Below, piece after piece: positions 1-7,105 of a stretch of 12,755 nucleotides of DNA. Position 1 is the first letter of the stretch. Every line of letters begins with the position of its first letter. The stretch covers positions 1 through 12,755 of the forward strand of contig CAZTII010000056.1 of the NCBI GenBank assembly GCA_964613305.1, given 5' to 3'. Under the pieces are notes generated by a model that searched no databases, was not told where the DNA came from, and saw only the letters and a list, made by a program, of their open reading frames with translations. The translations under genes and the position numbers were made by a program. The DNA is from CAZTII01 sp964613305. Its GTDB lineage: Bacteria > Bacillota_I > Bacilli_A > Erysipelotrichales > Erysipelotrichaceae.

Positions 1-11
1 ATTTTAAATAA

Positions 12-40
12 TTGAAATACAAGAAAGAGTGTGTTACTCT
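12..40 (+). promoter_or_regulatory. Candidate sigma-A promoter for the EIIC-like gene
   Basis: A TTGAAA -35 box (12-17) is followed by a 17-nt spacer and a weak -10 TACTCT (35-40). The -10 is preceded by TG plus one base, giving an extended -10 (TGTTACTCT). The start codon lies 40 nt further on. The -10 matches the consensus poorly, and part of it lies in a small inverted repeat (25-30 with 36-41), so this is a tentative call. It gains some support because the same TGnTACT pattern recurs at other promoters here. Confidence 0.35.
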
Positions 41-69
41 TATTCCAACATATTCAAAATAGAATATGT

Positions 70-75
70 AGGAGG
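70..75 (+). promoter_or_regulatory. Ribosome binding site that fixes the EIIC-like start
   Basis: AGGAGG ends 4 nt before the ATG at 80. An in-frame ATG at 29 has no Shine-Dalgarno sequence and would add 17 residues that do not look like the hydrophobic start of this family. The start at 80 is therefore preferred. Confidence 0.85.
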
Positions 76-79
76 AACC

Positions 80-1066
80 ATGAAAGCAATTTTGAAAAAA
101 TATTTAGTTGATTCTCTTTCAACCATGGCTTTAGGACTATTCGCAACGTTAATTGCCGGCAGTATTATACGACAAATTGGCCTACTCATCAATATTCCTT
201 CCATTACACCTTTTCTAACCACAACCTTATTTGATGCTTGTAAAACCATGAGCGGACCAATGATTGCTGTTGCCGTCGGTTATGGTCTAAAAAGTGATCC
301 GTTAGTTCTTTTCGCAACAGGAGTAGCCGGATTTATCGCCAATGACCCAATCAGTGCTTGGGCAGCAGGAATCATTGGAAATCTTGTTGGAATGCTTGTC
401 TCTAAAAAAACTAAAGTTGATATTTTAGTAACACCAATAACAACACTCATCTCAGCCGGTTATATCGCCTATAAAATAGGTCCGATGATGGCCCTAGTAT
501 TACAACAATTCGGCGAAATTATTATGTGGGCAACAACACAACAACCATTTATTATGGGAATGATTGTATCGGTTGTCGTTGGCATCGTCCTAACATTACC
601 TATTAGCTCTGCTGCTCTTTGTTTTATGTTACAGCTAAGTGGACCAGCCGCAGGAGCAGCAACTGTAGGATGTTGTTGTCAAATGATTGGTTTTGCTACA
701 ATGAGTTATCGCGAAAACAAATGGTCTGGATTTATTGCCCAAGGGTTAGGCACCTCAATGATTCAAGTACCAAACATTGTAAAAAATCCGCTCATTTGGT
801 TACCAACCATCTTGGCAAGTGCCATTTTAGGCCCAATATCTATTATCCTCTTTAAAATGGAAAACCTTCCTTATGGGGCTGGAATGGGTACAAGTGGACT
901 CGTTGGTCAATTTGGTACCATTGAAGCCATGGGTGCAACACCTGATGTGTTACTTAAAATACTATTATTACATTTTATTTTACCAGCTATTATCACATTA
1001 ATCTTCAGTGAAGCAATGCGAAAAGCAAAATTAATCAAACCAAACGACTTAAAATTACCGGTATAA
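80..1066 (+). CDS. PTS EIIC-like membrane protein (PF13303 type), orphan
   Basis: A 328-residue, very hydrophobic polytopic membrane protein. It begins MKAILKKYLVDSLSTMALG, and approximate membrane segments lie at residues 12-37, 60-80, 88-106, 115-150, 158-185, 240-258 and 290-311. The central block SGPAAGAATVGCCCQMIG (about 187-204), then SYRENKWSGF and GTSMIQVPNIVKNP, matches my knowledge of the PTS_EIIC_2 family, whose members are usually about 330 residues. The substrate is unknown. No EIIA or EIIB domain is fused to it or encoded in the window, so membership of a working sugar phosphotransferase system is unproven; it could be a plain transporter that shares the EIIC fold. It converges on ptsH (HPr), a suggestive neighbour but one on the other strand with its own promoter. 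A run of three cysteines at 198-200 is unusual in a membrane segment. Family assignment is fairly sure, function is not. Confidence 0.8.
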   Translation: MKAILKKYLVDSLSTMALGLFATLIAGSIIRQIGLLINIPSITPFLTTTLFDACKTMSGPMIAVAVGYGLKSDPLVLFATGVAGFIANDPISAWAAGIIGNLVGMLVSKKTKVDILVTPITTLISAGYIAYKIGPMMALVLQQFGEIIMWATTQQPFIMGMIVSVVVGIVLTLPISSAALCFMLQLSGPAAGAATVGCCCQMIGFATMSYRENKWSGFIAQGLGTSMIQVPNIVKNPLIWLPTILASAILGPISIILFKMENLPYGAGMGTSGLVGQFGTIEAMGATPDVLLKILLLHFILPAIITLIFSEAMRKAKLIKPNDLKLPV

Positions 1067-1098
1067 AAAAACAATAGAATAACCTATTGTTTTTTTAT
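1063..1098. terminator. Bidirectional rho-independent terminator between EIIC-like gene and ptsH
   Basis: AAAAAAACAATAG (1065-1077) pairs perfectly with CTATTGTTTTTTT (1084-1096) around a 6-base loop, and two more A-T pairs extend the stem. The T-run on each strand lets it stop transcripts from both converging genes. It overlaps the stop codon of the plus-strand gene and touches that of ptsH. Confidence 0.9.
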
Positions 1099-1364
1099 TA
1101 TTGAATAACTTTTTGAGCACGTAGTACTTCTTCAATTGTCGTAATAGCTACTTCTTCATCTTCGCCATCACAAGTAATAACAATTTCAGACTGTGTAGGA
1201 ATTCCAAGTGACATAACACCCATAATTGATTTCATGTTCACTGTACGACCTTTGAAAGCCACCTTAACTTCACTTTTGAATTTACTTGCTGCATTTACAG
1301 CTACTGTAGCTGGACGAGCATGTAATCCAACAGGGTCAATTACCAATACAGAAATTTGTTTCAT
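1098..1364 (-). CDS. ptsH: Phosphocarrier protein HPr
   Basis: HPr is the small cytoplasmic carrier that takes phosphate from enzyme I (PEP) and gives it to sugar-specific EIIA domains. In Bacillota it also controls carbon catabolite repression. The 88-residue length is typical. The active-site His15 is in VGLHARPA (residues 12-19), and the regulatory Ser46, target of HPr kinase, is in NMKSIMGVMSLGI (43-55). Both key residues are present, so it should work in sugar uptake and in CcpA signalling. The start follows a clean AGGAGG (1374-1379, nine bases upstream). ptsI is not adjacent; the downstream neighbour is a convergent EIIC-like gene. A separate promoter lies in the 121-nt gap after rlmH, so expression is probably independent of the long upstream array. 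Confidence 0.97.
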   Translation of the reverse strand: MKQISVLVIDPVGLHARPATVAVNAASKFKSEVKVAFKGRTVNMKSIMGVMSLGIPTQSEIVITCDGEDEEVAITTIEEVLRAQKVIQ

Positions 1365-1393
1365 TTACTTTTTCCTCCTGTTTTACTAGTTTA

Positions 1394-1422
1394 ATTTTAA
1401 CTCATGTAATCTGAAGATACAA
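1394..1422 (-). promoter_or_regulatory. Sigma-A promoter of ptsH
   Basis: On the minus strand, TTGTAT (1417-1422) and TAAAAT (1394-1399) are separated by exactly 17 nt. The predicted start near 1387 gives a leader of about 22 nt containing the AGGAGG. No CcpA-like cre site or other operator is obvious nearby. Confidence 0.65.
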
Positions 1423-1485
1423 GCATAAATCCGTTTTTATCGAATAATTCATAACTTTTCAACATATTTTAAATCAATATCAAAA

Positions 1486-1959
1486 CTATTTGTGATAGCT
1501 TTCACGATTAATTATTTTACTCGCGCGATATAGTTGTTCAACCACTAATAAACGTACTAACTGATGAGGAAAGGTACAATCCGATAGCTTCCAACGATAA
1601 TTACTACGCTCCACCATCAATTCTCCCCATCCATAAGAACCAGCAATCACAAATACCAAACGATCACCAACACGCGAATGCGTATCCTCAATCAATGAAG
1701 CAAGTCGCTCTGAAGAATAAGAAACACCATGTAAATCCAATAACACGACAACATCCGTTTCCTTAATATACCGTAATAATTGACGAGCTTCTTCATCCAT
1801 TACTTTCATAATTTCAGTAGATGATTGCTCATCCTTACAAACAACAGCATCCACTTCAATCATCTCAACCTTAAAAGCACCTTTTCCACGTTTTGTATAT
1901 TCTTGGATGAGCGACTTCATTGCCGCTTCCTTAATTTTACCAATCGCAATTAATTTCAT
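1486..1959 (-). CDS. rlmH: 23S rRNA (pseudouridine-1915 N3)-methyltransferase RlmH
   Basis: A SPOUT-class methyltransferase (YbeA/OrfX family) that methylates N3 of pseudouridine 1915 in helix 69 of 23S rRNA on assembled 70S ribosomes, using S-adenosylmethionine. The 157-residue length is normal. The SAM-binding knot region reads FVIAGSYGWG (103-112), where many relatives have GGSNGL or GGADG. The diagnostic C-terminus FPHQLVRLLVVEQLYRA (130-146) and terminal ESYHK are intact. The start overlaps the stop of the htrC-like gene (ATGA), so the two are translationally coupled, and the SD is weak (GTGGAAAAC). In staphylococci the 3' end of this gene is the SCC integration site; here the end is intact and no repeat of it lies downstream. 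No convincing terminator follows the stop. Confidence 0.96.
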   Translation of the reverse strand: MKLIAIGKIKEAAMKSLIQEYTKRGKGAFKVEMIEVDAVVCKDEQSSTEIMKVMDEEARQLLRYIKETDVVVLLDLHGVSYSSERLASLIEDTHSRVGDRLVFVIAGSYGWGELMVERSNYRWKLSDCTFPHQLVRLLVVEQLYRASKIINRESYHK

Positions 1960-3029
1960 TGTTTTCCACTAATAATCACATCACGATAGGCATCACCTTT
2001 TCGTACCATAACATGATATTCACCAAGTTCGCTATACAATGCTTGACGATAATTTTTAAATGAAATAATGTCTTCGTTGTTCCATTTAACTAAAATATCT
2101 CCAACATTAATTCCTGACAATTTAGCTAATCCACCATCTAAAACTTCGTTAACATAAAGACCATTCATTTGATCTAATGGCAATCCTAATTGTCCTTTAG
2201 TGTACAAAGGCATCGCTTGAATATCACTTACAATAAGACCCATCGCTAAACGATGAACATCTCCCGTTTGAATCATCGAATCAAAAACTAATCGTATTTC
2301 ATTAATTGGTACGATACTAATAAAATTAACATCATTCGATAATCTACTCGACAGCATTCCCACTACTTCACCACTACCATTAAACACCAATCCACCATTC
2401 ATCACTGGTGTCATCTTTACATCAGAAGCAAGCGAAATCATCACGCTATCACTAGTACCATCACCATCACTATCCACTTTCATCGTTTTATGAGTCGTTG
2501 AAATAACACCAAAACTTACGGAGCTAGTCGTATCATCCACTAAACTATGACCCATCGCAACAACATACGACCCTTTTTTCACAATATCGCTATCTGATAC
2601 AACTAAACCATCAAAACGCATATCACTCTCAATGACAAGAAGGGATAAATCCGTTACCTTATCTCGTGCTACAAGCGATGCCGGAAAACTTTCTCCACTA
2701 GCAAACGTCACCGTAATGGTTGCGCTTGGATCACTACCAACATCAATTGTTCCCACATATACCTTTTGTGCTTCTTGCCAATAAATATATCCACTAACCC
2801 TCACCGTACCAAGAGTTGAACCTACAATTTTTACCTCAACCATTTTCGCATCATTATCACTAATAATTTTCGTCAAATCAGTAGAATATCCATGCACTGT
2901 TGTTGATACGATAGTAGGAGTTTGCGTACTCTTTAAACTTAAACTACGTTTCATTGAATCCATTTCCAACATTAAAAAACTATTCCACAGAAAAAGTACG
3001 ATAATGAGTAGCCATATAATTTTTCTCAT
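1956..3029 (-). CDS. HtrC/HtrA-like membrane-anchored protein, catalytically degenerate, with PDZ domain
   Basis: A 357-residue protein in the position of htrC (yyxA) of the Bacillus wal operon. One N-terminal membrane segment (about 4-22) is followed by a linker, a trypsin-like domain (about 60-245) and a C-terminal PDZ domain (about 256-357) with DGGLAKLSGINVGDILVKWN. The fold landmarks align with HtrA proteases: TDLSLLVI corresponds to TDLAVLKI, and MNGGLVFNGSGEVVGM to NSGGPLINASGQVIGI. In that alignment the catalytic Asp is kept (D127), but the His of TNNHV is Val97 (TIDVG) and the nucleophilic Ser is Asn211. It is therefore probably not a protease by the usual mechanism. Residues 186-194 form DSDGDGTSD, a calcium-loop pattern. 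The start at 3029 is chosen because AAGGAGG lies 8 nt upstream; a start at 3056 has no SD. It overlaps the 3' end of yycJ by 50 nt and couples to rlmH. Likely role: an extracytoplasmic scaffold or sensor (inference). Confidence 0.85.
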   Translation of the reverse strand: MRKIIWLLIIVLFLWNSFLMLEMDSMKRSLSLKSTQTPTIVSTTVHGYSTDLTKIISDNDAKMVEVKIVGSTLGTVRVSGYIYWQEAQKVYVGTIDVGSDPSATITVTFASGESFPASLVARDKVTDLSLLVIESDMRFDGLVVSDSDIVKKGSYVVAMGHSLVDDTTSSVSFGVISTTHKTMKVDSDGDGTSDSVMISLASDVKMTPVMNGGLVFNGSGEVVGMLSSRLSNDVNFISIVPINEIRLVFDSMIQTGDVHRLAMGLIVSDIQAMPLYTKGQLGLPLDQMNGLYVNEVLDGGLAKLSGINVGDILVKWNNEDIISFKNYRQALYSELGEYHVMVRKGDAYRDVIISGKQ

Positions 3030-3762
3030 CCCAATTACCTCCTTGAATAATTTCAAATTGCTGACACGCTACAACGATTAAACCATCTCGCTTATTCGTT
3101 ATAGTAGCAATCACATCACAATTTACCATCAATGCCTGCTCAGGTGTGTTTGCTTCACTCGATAAATGCGCTAAAAACACTTCTTTCGTGTTTTCAGTAA
3201 TAATGCACTCTAATGTCGCTGCACAGTCTTCATTCGCTAAATGACCATAATCGGAATAAATACGAGCCTTCAAATAGTCAGGTCGTGATGTATTCATCAA
3301 TAATTCGGTATCATGATTACTCTCTAATACGATATAATCTGCACCAATAAGTAAATTTAACATCGATGTGTTAATATACCCCGTATCCGTAATATACACA
3401 CATTTTTCTTTCTTACCTTCAATGACAAATCCAACCGTACTTGGATAATCATGACTTAATGGAATCGCCGTAATTTTTAATCCTTTAATCGTAAATGGTT
3501 TAAAAACAACTAAGTCTTCACTTTCACGATTTTTAATCGCATCACTACAATAAACAGGACATGTAAATAACGATAATTGACTGCAATGATCACTATGTTG
3601 ATGCGTCAATAACAATGCATCAATACTATCAATCGATAATTGTTTAAAACACGTCGTTAAATATTTCTTAGTAGATCCACAATCGATGACAATGGTGCAA
3701 TCATCTTCTTGAATGACAAAACAATTGCCTTTTGAACCACTACACAGCATCGCAAACTTCAT
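2980..3762 (-). CDS. yycJ: MBL-fold metallohydrolase YycJ/WalJ
   Basis: A cytoplasmic metallo-beta-lactamase-fold hydrolase of the YycJ/WalJ family. Relatives are 5'-exonuclease-like enzymes linked to DNA mismatch repair and to coordinating replication with cell-wall growth. It has 260 residues, close to the B. subtilis protein. From the ATG at 3760-3762 it begins MKFAMLCSGSKGNCFVI, the expected family start. Metal-binding motifs are THQHSDH (residues 53-59, HxHxDH), SHD (103-105), TDTG (125-128), ESNHD (147-151), GHLAN (173-177) and AHLSSEAN (198-205). Upstream in-frame ATGs lie inside the M23 gene and would add non-family residues. The chosen start is 1 nt after the TAG of the M23 gene and has only a weak SD, pointing to translational coupling. 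The 3' end overlaps htrC and carries its ribosome binding site. No walK, yycH or yycI precedes it. Confidence 0.93.
   Translation of the reverse strand: MKFAMLCSGSKGNCFVIQEDDCTIVIDCGSTKKYLTTCFKQLSIDSIDALLLTHQHSDHCSQLSLFTCPVYCSDAIKNRESEDLVVFKPFTIKGLKITAIPLSHDYPSTVGFVIEGKKEKCVYITDTGYINTSMLNLLIGADYIVLESNHDTELLMNTSRPDYLKARIYSDYGHLANEDCAATLECIITENTKEVFLAHLSSEANTPEQALMVNCDVIATITNKRDGLIVVACQQFEIIQGGNWDEKNYMATHYRTFSVE
3038..3044 (-). promoter_or_regulatory. Ribosome binding site that fixes the htrC-like start
   Basis: AAGGAGG on the minus strand, 8 nt before the ATG at 3029, inside the yycJ coding sequence. It decides for the 357-residue form over one nine residues longer. Confidence 0.9.
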
Positions 3763-3763
3763 G

Positions 3764-5272
3764 CTAGCATTCCAAGAATCCTTGACACGGATCACGACGT
3801 TCACCATTTTCAACAATAAAGAAATGAACGTGAGGACCAGTCGCTTTACCCGTTTTACCAATTTGACCTATTTCTTGACCTTGATCAACTTTCGTACCAA
3901 CTTCATAAAAGCACGGAACATTCATATGGCCATAATACGTTAAAAAACCATTACCATGATCAATAATCACGTAATTACCATTGATACCAGTGTAGCCAAC
4001 TTCCATGATAGTCCCACGGTCAGAAGCATACAATGCACCATAGCGATCATAACTATTTTGAATATCAATCGCTTGATGTCCAGGATAACAACCCCATCGA
4101 CAAGAAATAATTGGGTTTAATACTGGCCATCGGAAATTTCCAGTACCAACACCAGGAATTTCTTTACTTCCTTTACGAATAATTTCTTGTTGAGGCTGAA
4201 GTGTTACAATCGATGAAATTTCCTTACCTTTTACAAGAACACCATTCACCCATGTTTCTTCAACCAACACATTTTTTGAACCATAAAGTGGTTTTTGTTC
4301 CACTTCACTACTACCAACTAACATGTTTTCATCCGTAATATACAAAGGTTCTCCTGGATACACAATATCTTTTTTCATATTTTCCTTCGTCACAATAATG
4401 TCCAATGGCGATGTAAAATACGTAACACATAACTTCATTCCAATATCTAATACTTGCTCAGTACTCGATAAAACATCGTGATTAATATTCACAACTTGTT
4501 GAGCCGACAAACCTACTTTAGAACCAACACCTTCAATCATCTCATAAGATGATATTGTATAGTATTGACGATTTAAATTATTACCATATTTTAAAAATTC
4601 TAAAATCTCATCTTCTGTTCTTTTAATTTCATTAGGATTTGCGTACGTTGTTATCATCGAAACATTTTGCAAAATAGTAATCGATAAATCACGCGTACCA
4701 TAGTTTTTTAATGCCGGAGGCGTTTGGTTTTTACTAATAAGAGCAAGTGCCGCCGGATCAATAAAGAACGATAAATATTTTTCTAATGCACGTTGATATT
4801 TAGCTACATCATCAACATAAATCGTCGCAAAAACACCTTTTTCGTCTGAAAATTCAATACCATATGTTTCCACCGTAAAATCATTTTTACTCGCCAAATA
4901 GGCAGCGATTTCTTGGTCTTTATCTTCATATCGATAATAACTAAGTTCTTCACTCAACACCGTATCTCGACCTAAACTAAGCTGTGAAGAAGGAAAATCA
5001 TTTTTATAATGCTCTTCATACACCTGATTTAACATTGTTAACACACTTTTTTCACTTGTTAACATTCCAATTAATTGACCTTTATCATACACCTTCGTCA
5101 CTAAGACAGGCTTCGTTAAAATATCTGTAATCTGTTGATTCACCACAGCCTTACCTAATTGCCCACTAGTATCTAATGGAATATCTTGTCCTAAAAATGA
5201 AAAATGAGATAAACCCAACATAATCACAATGCTGAACAAAGCACCTAATAGTACCGGTACATATTTTTTCAT
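3764..5272 (-). CDS. Membrane-anchored M23 peptidoglycan endopeptidase with LysM-like and G5 domains
   Basis: A 502-residue exported protein. An N-terminal uncleaved signal anchor (about 5-27) precedes a long unassigned region (30-230), a LysM-like segment (about 237-285, YTISSYEMIEGVGSKVGLS), a G5-like domain (about 288-370, EETWVNGVLVKGKEISSIV) and a LytM/M23 zinc peptidase domain (about 377-500). Catalytic features are intact: HxxxD at His399 and Asp403 (GHQAID), His449 (YYGHMN), and HxH at 481-483 (GPHVHF). The protein should cut peptide cross-links of peptidoglycan outside the membrane, with LysM and G5 helping wall binding. It starts 9 nt after AAGGAGG, which overlaps the dnaB stop. It takes the place that walRK, yycH and yycI occupy before yycJ in Bacillus and Staphylococcus, suggesting wall remodelling tied to the same operon. 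The exact substrate bond and any gene name are unknown. Confidence 0.9.
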   Translation of the reverse strand: MKKYVPVLLGALFSIVIMLGLSHFSFLGQDIPLDTSGQLGKAVVNQQITDILTKPVLVTKVYDKGQLIGMLTSEKSVLTMLNQVYEEHYKNDFPSSQLSLGRDTVLSEELSYYRYEDKDQEIAAYLASKNDFTVETYGIEFSDEKGVFATIYVDDVAKYQRALEKYLSFFIDPAALALISKNQTPPALKNYGTRDLSITILQNVSMITTYANPNEIKRTEDEILEFLKYGNNLNRQYYTISSYEMIEGVGSKVGLSAQQVVNINHDVLSSTEQVLDIGMKLCVTYFTSPLDIIVTKENMKKDIVYPGEPLYITDENMLVGSSEVEQKPLYGSKNVLVEETWVNGVLVKGKEISSIVTLQPQQEIIRKGSKEIPGVGTGNFRWPVLNPIISCRWGCYPGHQAIDIQNSYDRYGALYASDRGTIMEVGYTGINGNYVIIDHGNGFLTYYGHMNVPCFYEVGTKVDQGQEIGQIGKTGKATGPHVHFFIVENGERRDPCQGFLEC

Positions 5273-5283
5273 AGGAAACCTCC

Positions 5284-6648
5284 TTAGTCGTCTTTCAATC
5301 CACCAACAATCGTATTAAACGCATTAATGTCAGGCTTAAAGCCAATATCCACTTTACGAACAGCACCATTACGATGTTTAGCTATATTTACTTCTACAAC
5401 TTCATATCCACCATTTTTTAAACGCGCCTCTTCTTTTTCTTCGGCTTTTAAATAATAATTATGGCGATACAACATCATAATTAAATCCGCATCTTGTTCC
5501 AACGCTCCAGATTCACGTAAATCTGACATCATTGGCCGCTTATCTTCTCTTGATTCCACCGAACGAGACAATTGCGATAAAGCGATTACCGGAACTTTTA
5601 ATTCACGAGCCAACGCCTTTAAATTTCGAGAAATTTCTGACACTTCTTGTTGACGATTTTCTCTATTCTTTCCACTACCAGTAATTAACTGAATATAGTC
5701 AATCACAACACACGATAAGCCGTGCTCACTCTTTAATTGACGACACTTAGAAAAAATATCCGACACTCGAACACCAGGAGTATCATCAATAAAAAGTTTA
5801 GCTTTTTTTAACTCCGTCACCGCTTCATTAATTTGATTCCATTCATTAGAATTTAACATCCCTGTTCGAATATTACTACCTTGAACCAAACTTTTAGCCG
5901 ATAAAATACGTGAGATTAATTGTTCAGCCGGCATTTCTAATGAAAAAATAGCAACTGCCTCATCACGTTGAATTTGAGCAATATTCATCGCTAAATTAAG
6001 CGCAAAAGCGGTCTTTCCCATCGAAGGACGAGCCGCTAAGATAATTAAGTCATTCCTTTGAAAACCATGAGTAACACGGTCTAAATCAGTAAATCCCGTC
6101 GCTACACCAGTAATCGAGGAATGATTATCAGCCATTTTACGAATATTCTCTAATACAGATTGTAATACTTCACTACCACTACGAAATTCACTTGTTTGAC
6201 GAACACGAGTAACTTGAAGAACACGACGTTCTGCATCATCTAAATAATCATCCACATCCACTTGACCACTCAAACCATCTTCCGCAATTGATTGTGATAC
6301 TTCAATCATATGACGAACAAATGATTTACCCTTGATCAAATCCGCATGCGTTTTAGTACTCGCAGCCGACACAGCTTTATCAGTACACTGTATTAAATAG
6401 TCATAACCACCAATCATAGACAAAACACCTACATCATTACAACGATTCATTGTCGTTATAATATCAATAGGTTGTTTTTCATCATACAACTGTGCCATCA
6501 ACGCAAATAAACGTCGATGCGCTTCTAAATAAAAATCATTTTCATTTATTGACGCTTCAATTGCGATACGAGCACTGTTGGGATAAACCATCATGGAGCC
6601 AAGTAGCGATTGTTCTGCTTCTAAGCTATATGGCATCGACTTACTCAT
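5284..6648 (-). CDS. dnaB: Replicative DNA helicase DnaB
   Basis: Called dnaC in B. subtilis. The hexameric ATP-dependent helicase unwinds the chromosome at the fork and recruits primase DnaG. The 454-residue length is normal. The N-terminal domain (about 1-105, MPYSLEAEQSLLGSMM) contacts primase. The RecA-like domain carries Walker A ARPSMGKT (206-213), the catalytic Glu238 in FSLEM, Walker B VVIDYIQL (314-321), SQLSRSVESR (358-367) and DLRESGALEQDAD (376-388). The C-terminal KHRNGAVRKVDIGF (424-437) contains the expected arginine finger. No intein or frameshift is seen. An AGGAAG lies about 8 nt upstream, and rplI ends 10 nt before the start. The order rplI-dnaB is the standard one in Bacillota, and continued transcription from the rpsF promoter is likely. 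Confidence 0.98.
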   Translation of the reverse strand: MSKSMPYSLEAEQSLLGSMMVYPNSARIAIEASINENDFYLEAHRRLFALMAQLYDEKQPIDIITTMNRCNDVGVLSMIGGYDYLIQCTDKAVSAASTKTHADLIKGKSFVRHMIEVSQSIAEDGLSGQVDVDDYLDDAERRVLQVTRVRQTSEFRSGSEVLQSVLENIRKMADNHSSITGVATGFTDLDRVTHGFQRNDLIILAARPSMGKTAFALNLAMNIAQIQRDEAVAIFSLEMPAEQLISRILSAKSLVQGSNIRTGMLNSNEWNQINEAVTELKKAKLFIDDTPGVRVSDIFSKCRQLKSEHGLSCVVIDYIQLITGSGKNRENRQQEVSEISRNLKALARELKVPVIALSQLSRSVESREDKRPMMSDLRESGALEQDADLIMMLYRHNYYLKAEEKEEARLKNGGYEVVEVNIAKHRNGAVRKVDIGFKPDINAFNTIVGGLKDD

Positions 6649-6658
6649 TACTTCTTCC

Positions 6659-7105
6659 TTACTCTTTCACTTTTAAATGACAACGAATTTCACCAATCAC
6701 ATTTTTATACAATTCAACTTTTACAGTTGTAAAACCAAGAGATGTAATTGGATCGGTATCAATAAACTTACGTTTATCAAGAATAATTCCTTGATTAGCA
6801 CATTCTGCTTCAATTTGTTTTGTCGATACAGAACCAAACACCTTACCGTCTTTACCGCTTTTAACCGTAAAAGTAAATACTTTTTCTTTCAATACTTCTT
6901 TAAGCTCTAACGCTTTTAATTCTTTTTCTTTTTCCTCTAATTTCTTATTTTCTTTTTGATTTTCAAGTATTTCTAAACTCTTATCTGTTGCTTGAACAGC
7001 TAAACCACGAGCAATTAAAAAGTTTCTACCATAACCATCTGCCACTTCAATTAATTCATCTTTTTTACCAACTTTTTTAACATCTTTAAGCAATATTACT
7101 TTCAT
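6659..7105 (-). CDS. rplI: 50S ribosomal protein L9
   Basis: L9 binds domain V of 23S rRNA near the L1 stalk and helps keep the reading frame. The 148-residue protein shows both domains joined by the long charged central helix. The N-terminal domain is MKVILLKDVKKVGKKDELIEV with DGYGRNFLI. The linker (about 42-75) is rich in Glu and Lys. The C-terminal domain includes KDGKVFGSVSTKQIE. The start at 7105 is chosen because it gives the canonical MKVILL and has AGGAGG nine bases upstream; a start 27 nt earlier would add nine non-family residues. The first 20 nt overlap the 3' end of gdpP, implying coupled translation. Confidence 0.97.
   Translation of the reverse strand: MKVILLKDVKKVGKKDELIEVADGYGRNFLIARGLAVQATDKSLEILENQKENKKLEEKEKELKALELKEVLKEKVFTFTVKSGKDGKVFGSVSTKQIEAECANQGIILDKRKFIDTDPITSLGFTTVKVELYKNVIGEIRCHLKVKE

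Noticed and set aside
25..41. Small perfect inverted repeat AAGAGT-GTGTT-ACTCTT
   Set aside because: Six base pairs and no proper T-run on either side, so a terminator cannot be supported; it overlaps the candidate promoter and may be chance or a minor operator.
619..855. Open frame of 78 codons on the plus strand
   Set aside because: It lies wholly inside the EIIC-like gene in another frame, has no ribosome binding site and shows no family resemblance.
1423..1485. Possible terminator after rlmH
   Set aside because: Only a weak A/T-only stem (ATATT with AATAT) is present, with no GC pairs and no T-run; transcripts may read through into ptsH.
1469..1530. Possible SCC-type integration site at the 3' end of rlmH
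   Set aside because: The gene end (coding ESYHK) is intact and no direct repeat of it, recombinase gene or foreign DNA follows before ptsH, so there is no sign of an insertion.
6492..6910. Two plus-strand open frames opposite dnaB and rplI
   Set aside because: They are antisense to strongly conserved genes, are rich in Phe, Asn and Thr as expected for the reverse of AT-rich coding DNA, and have no ribosome binding site.
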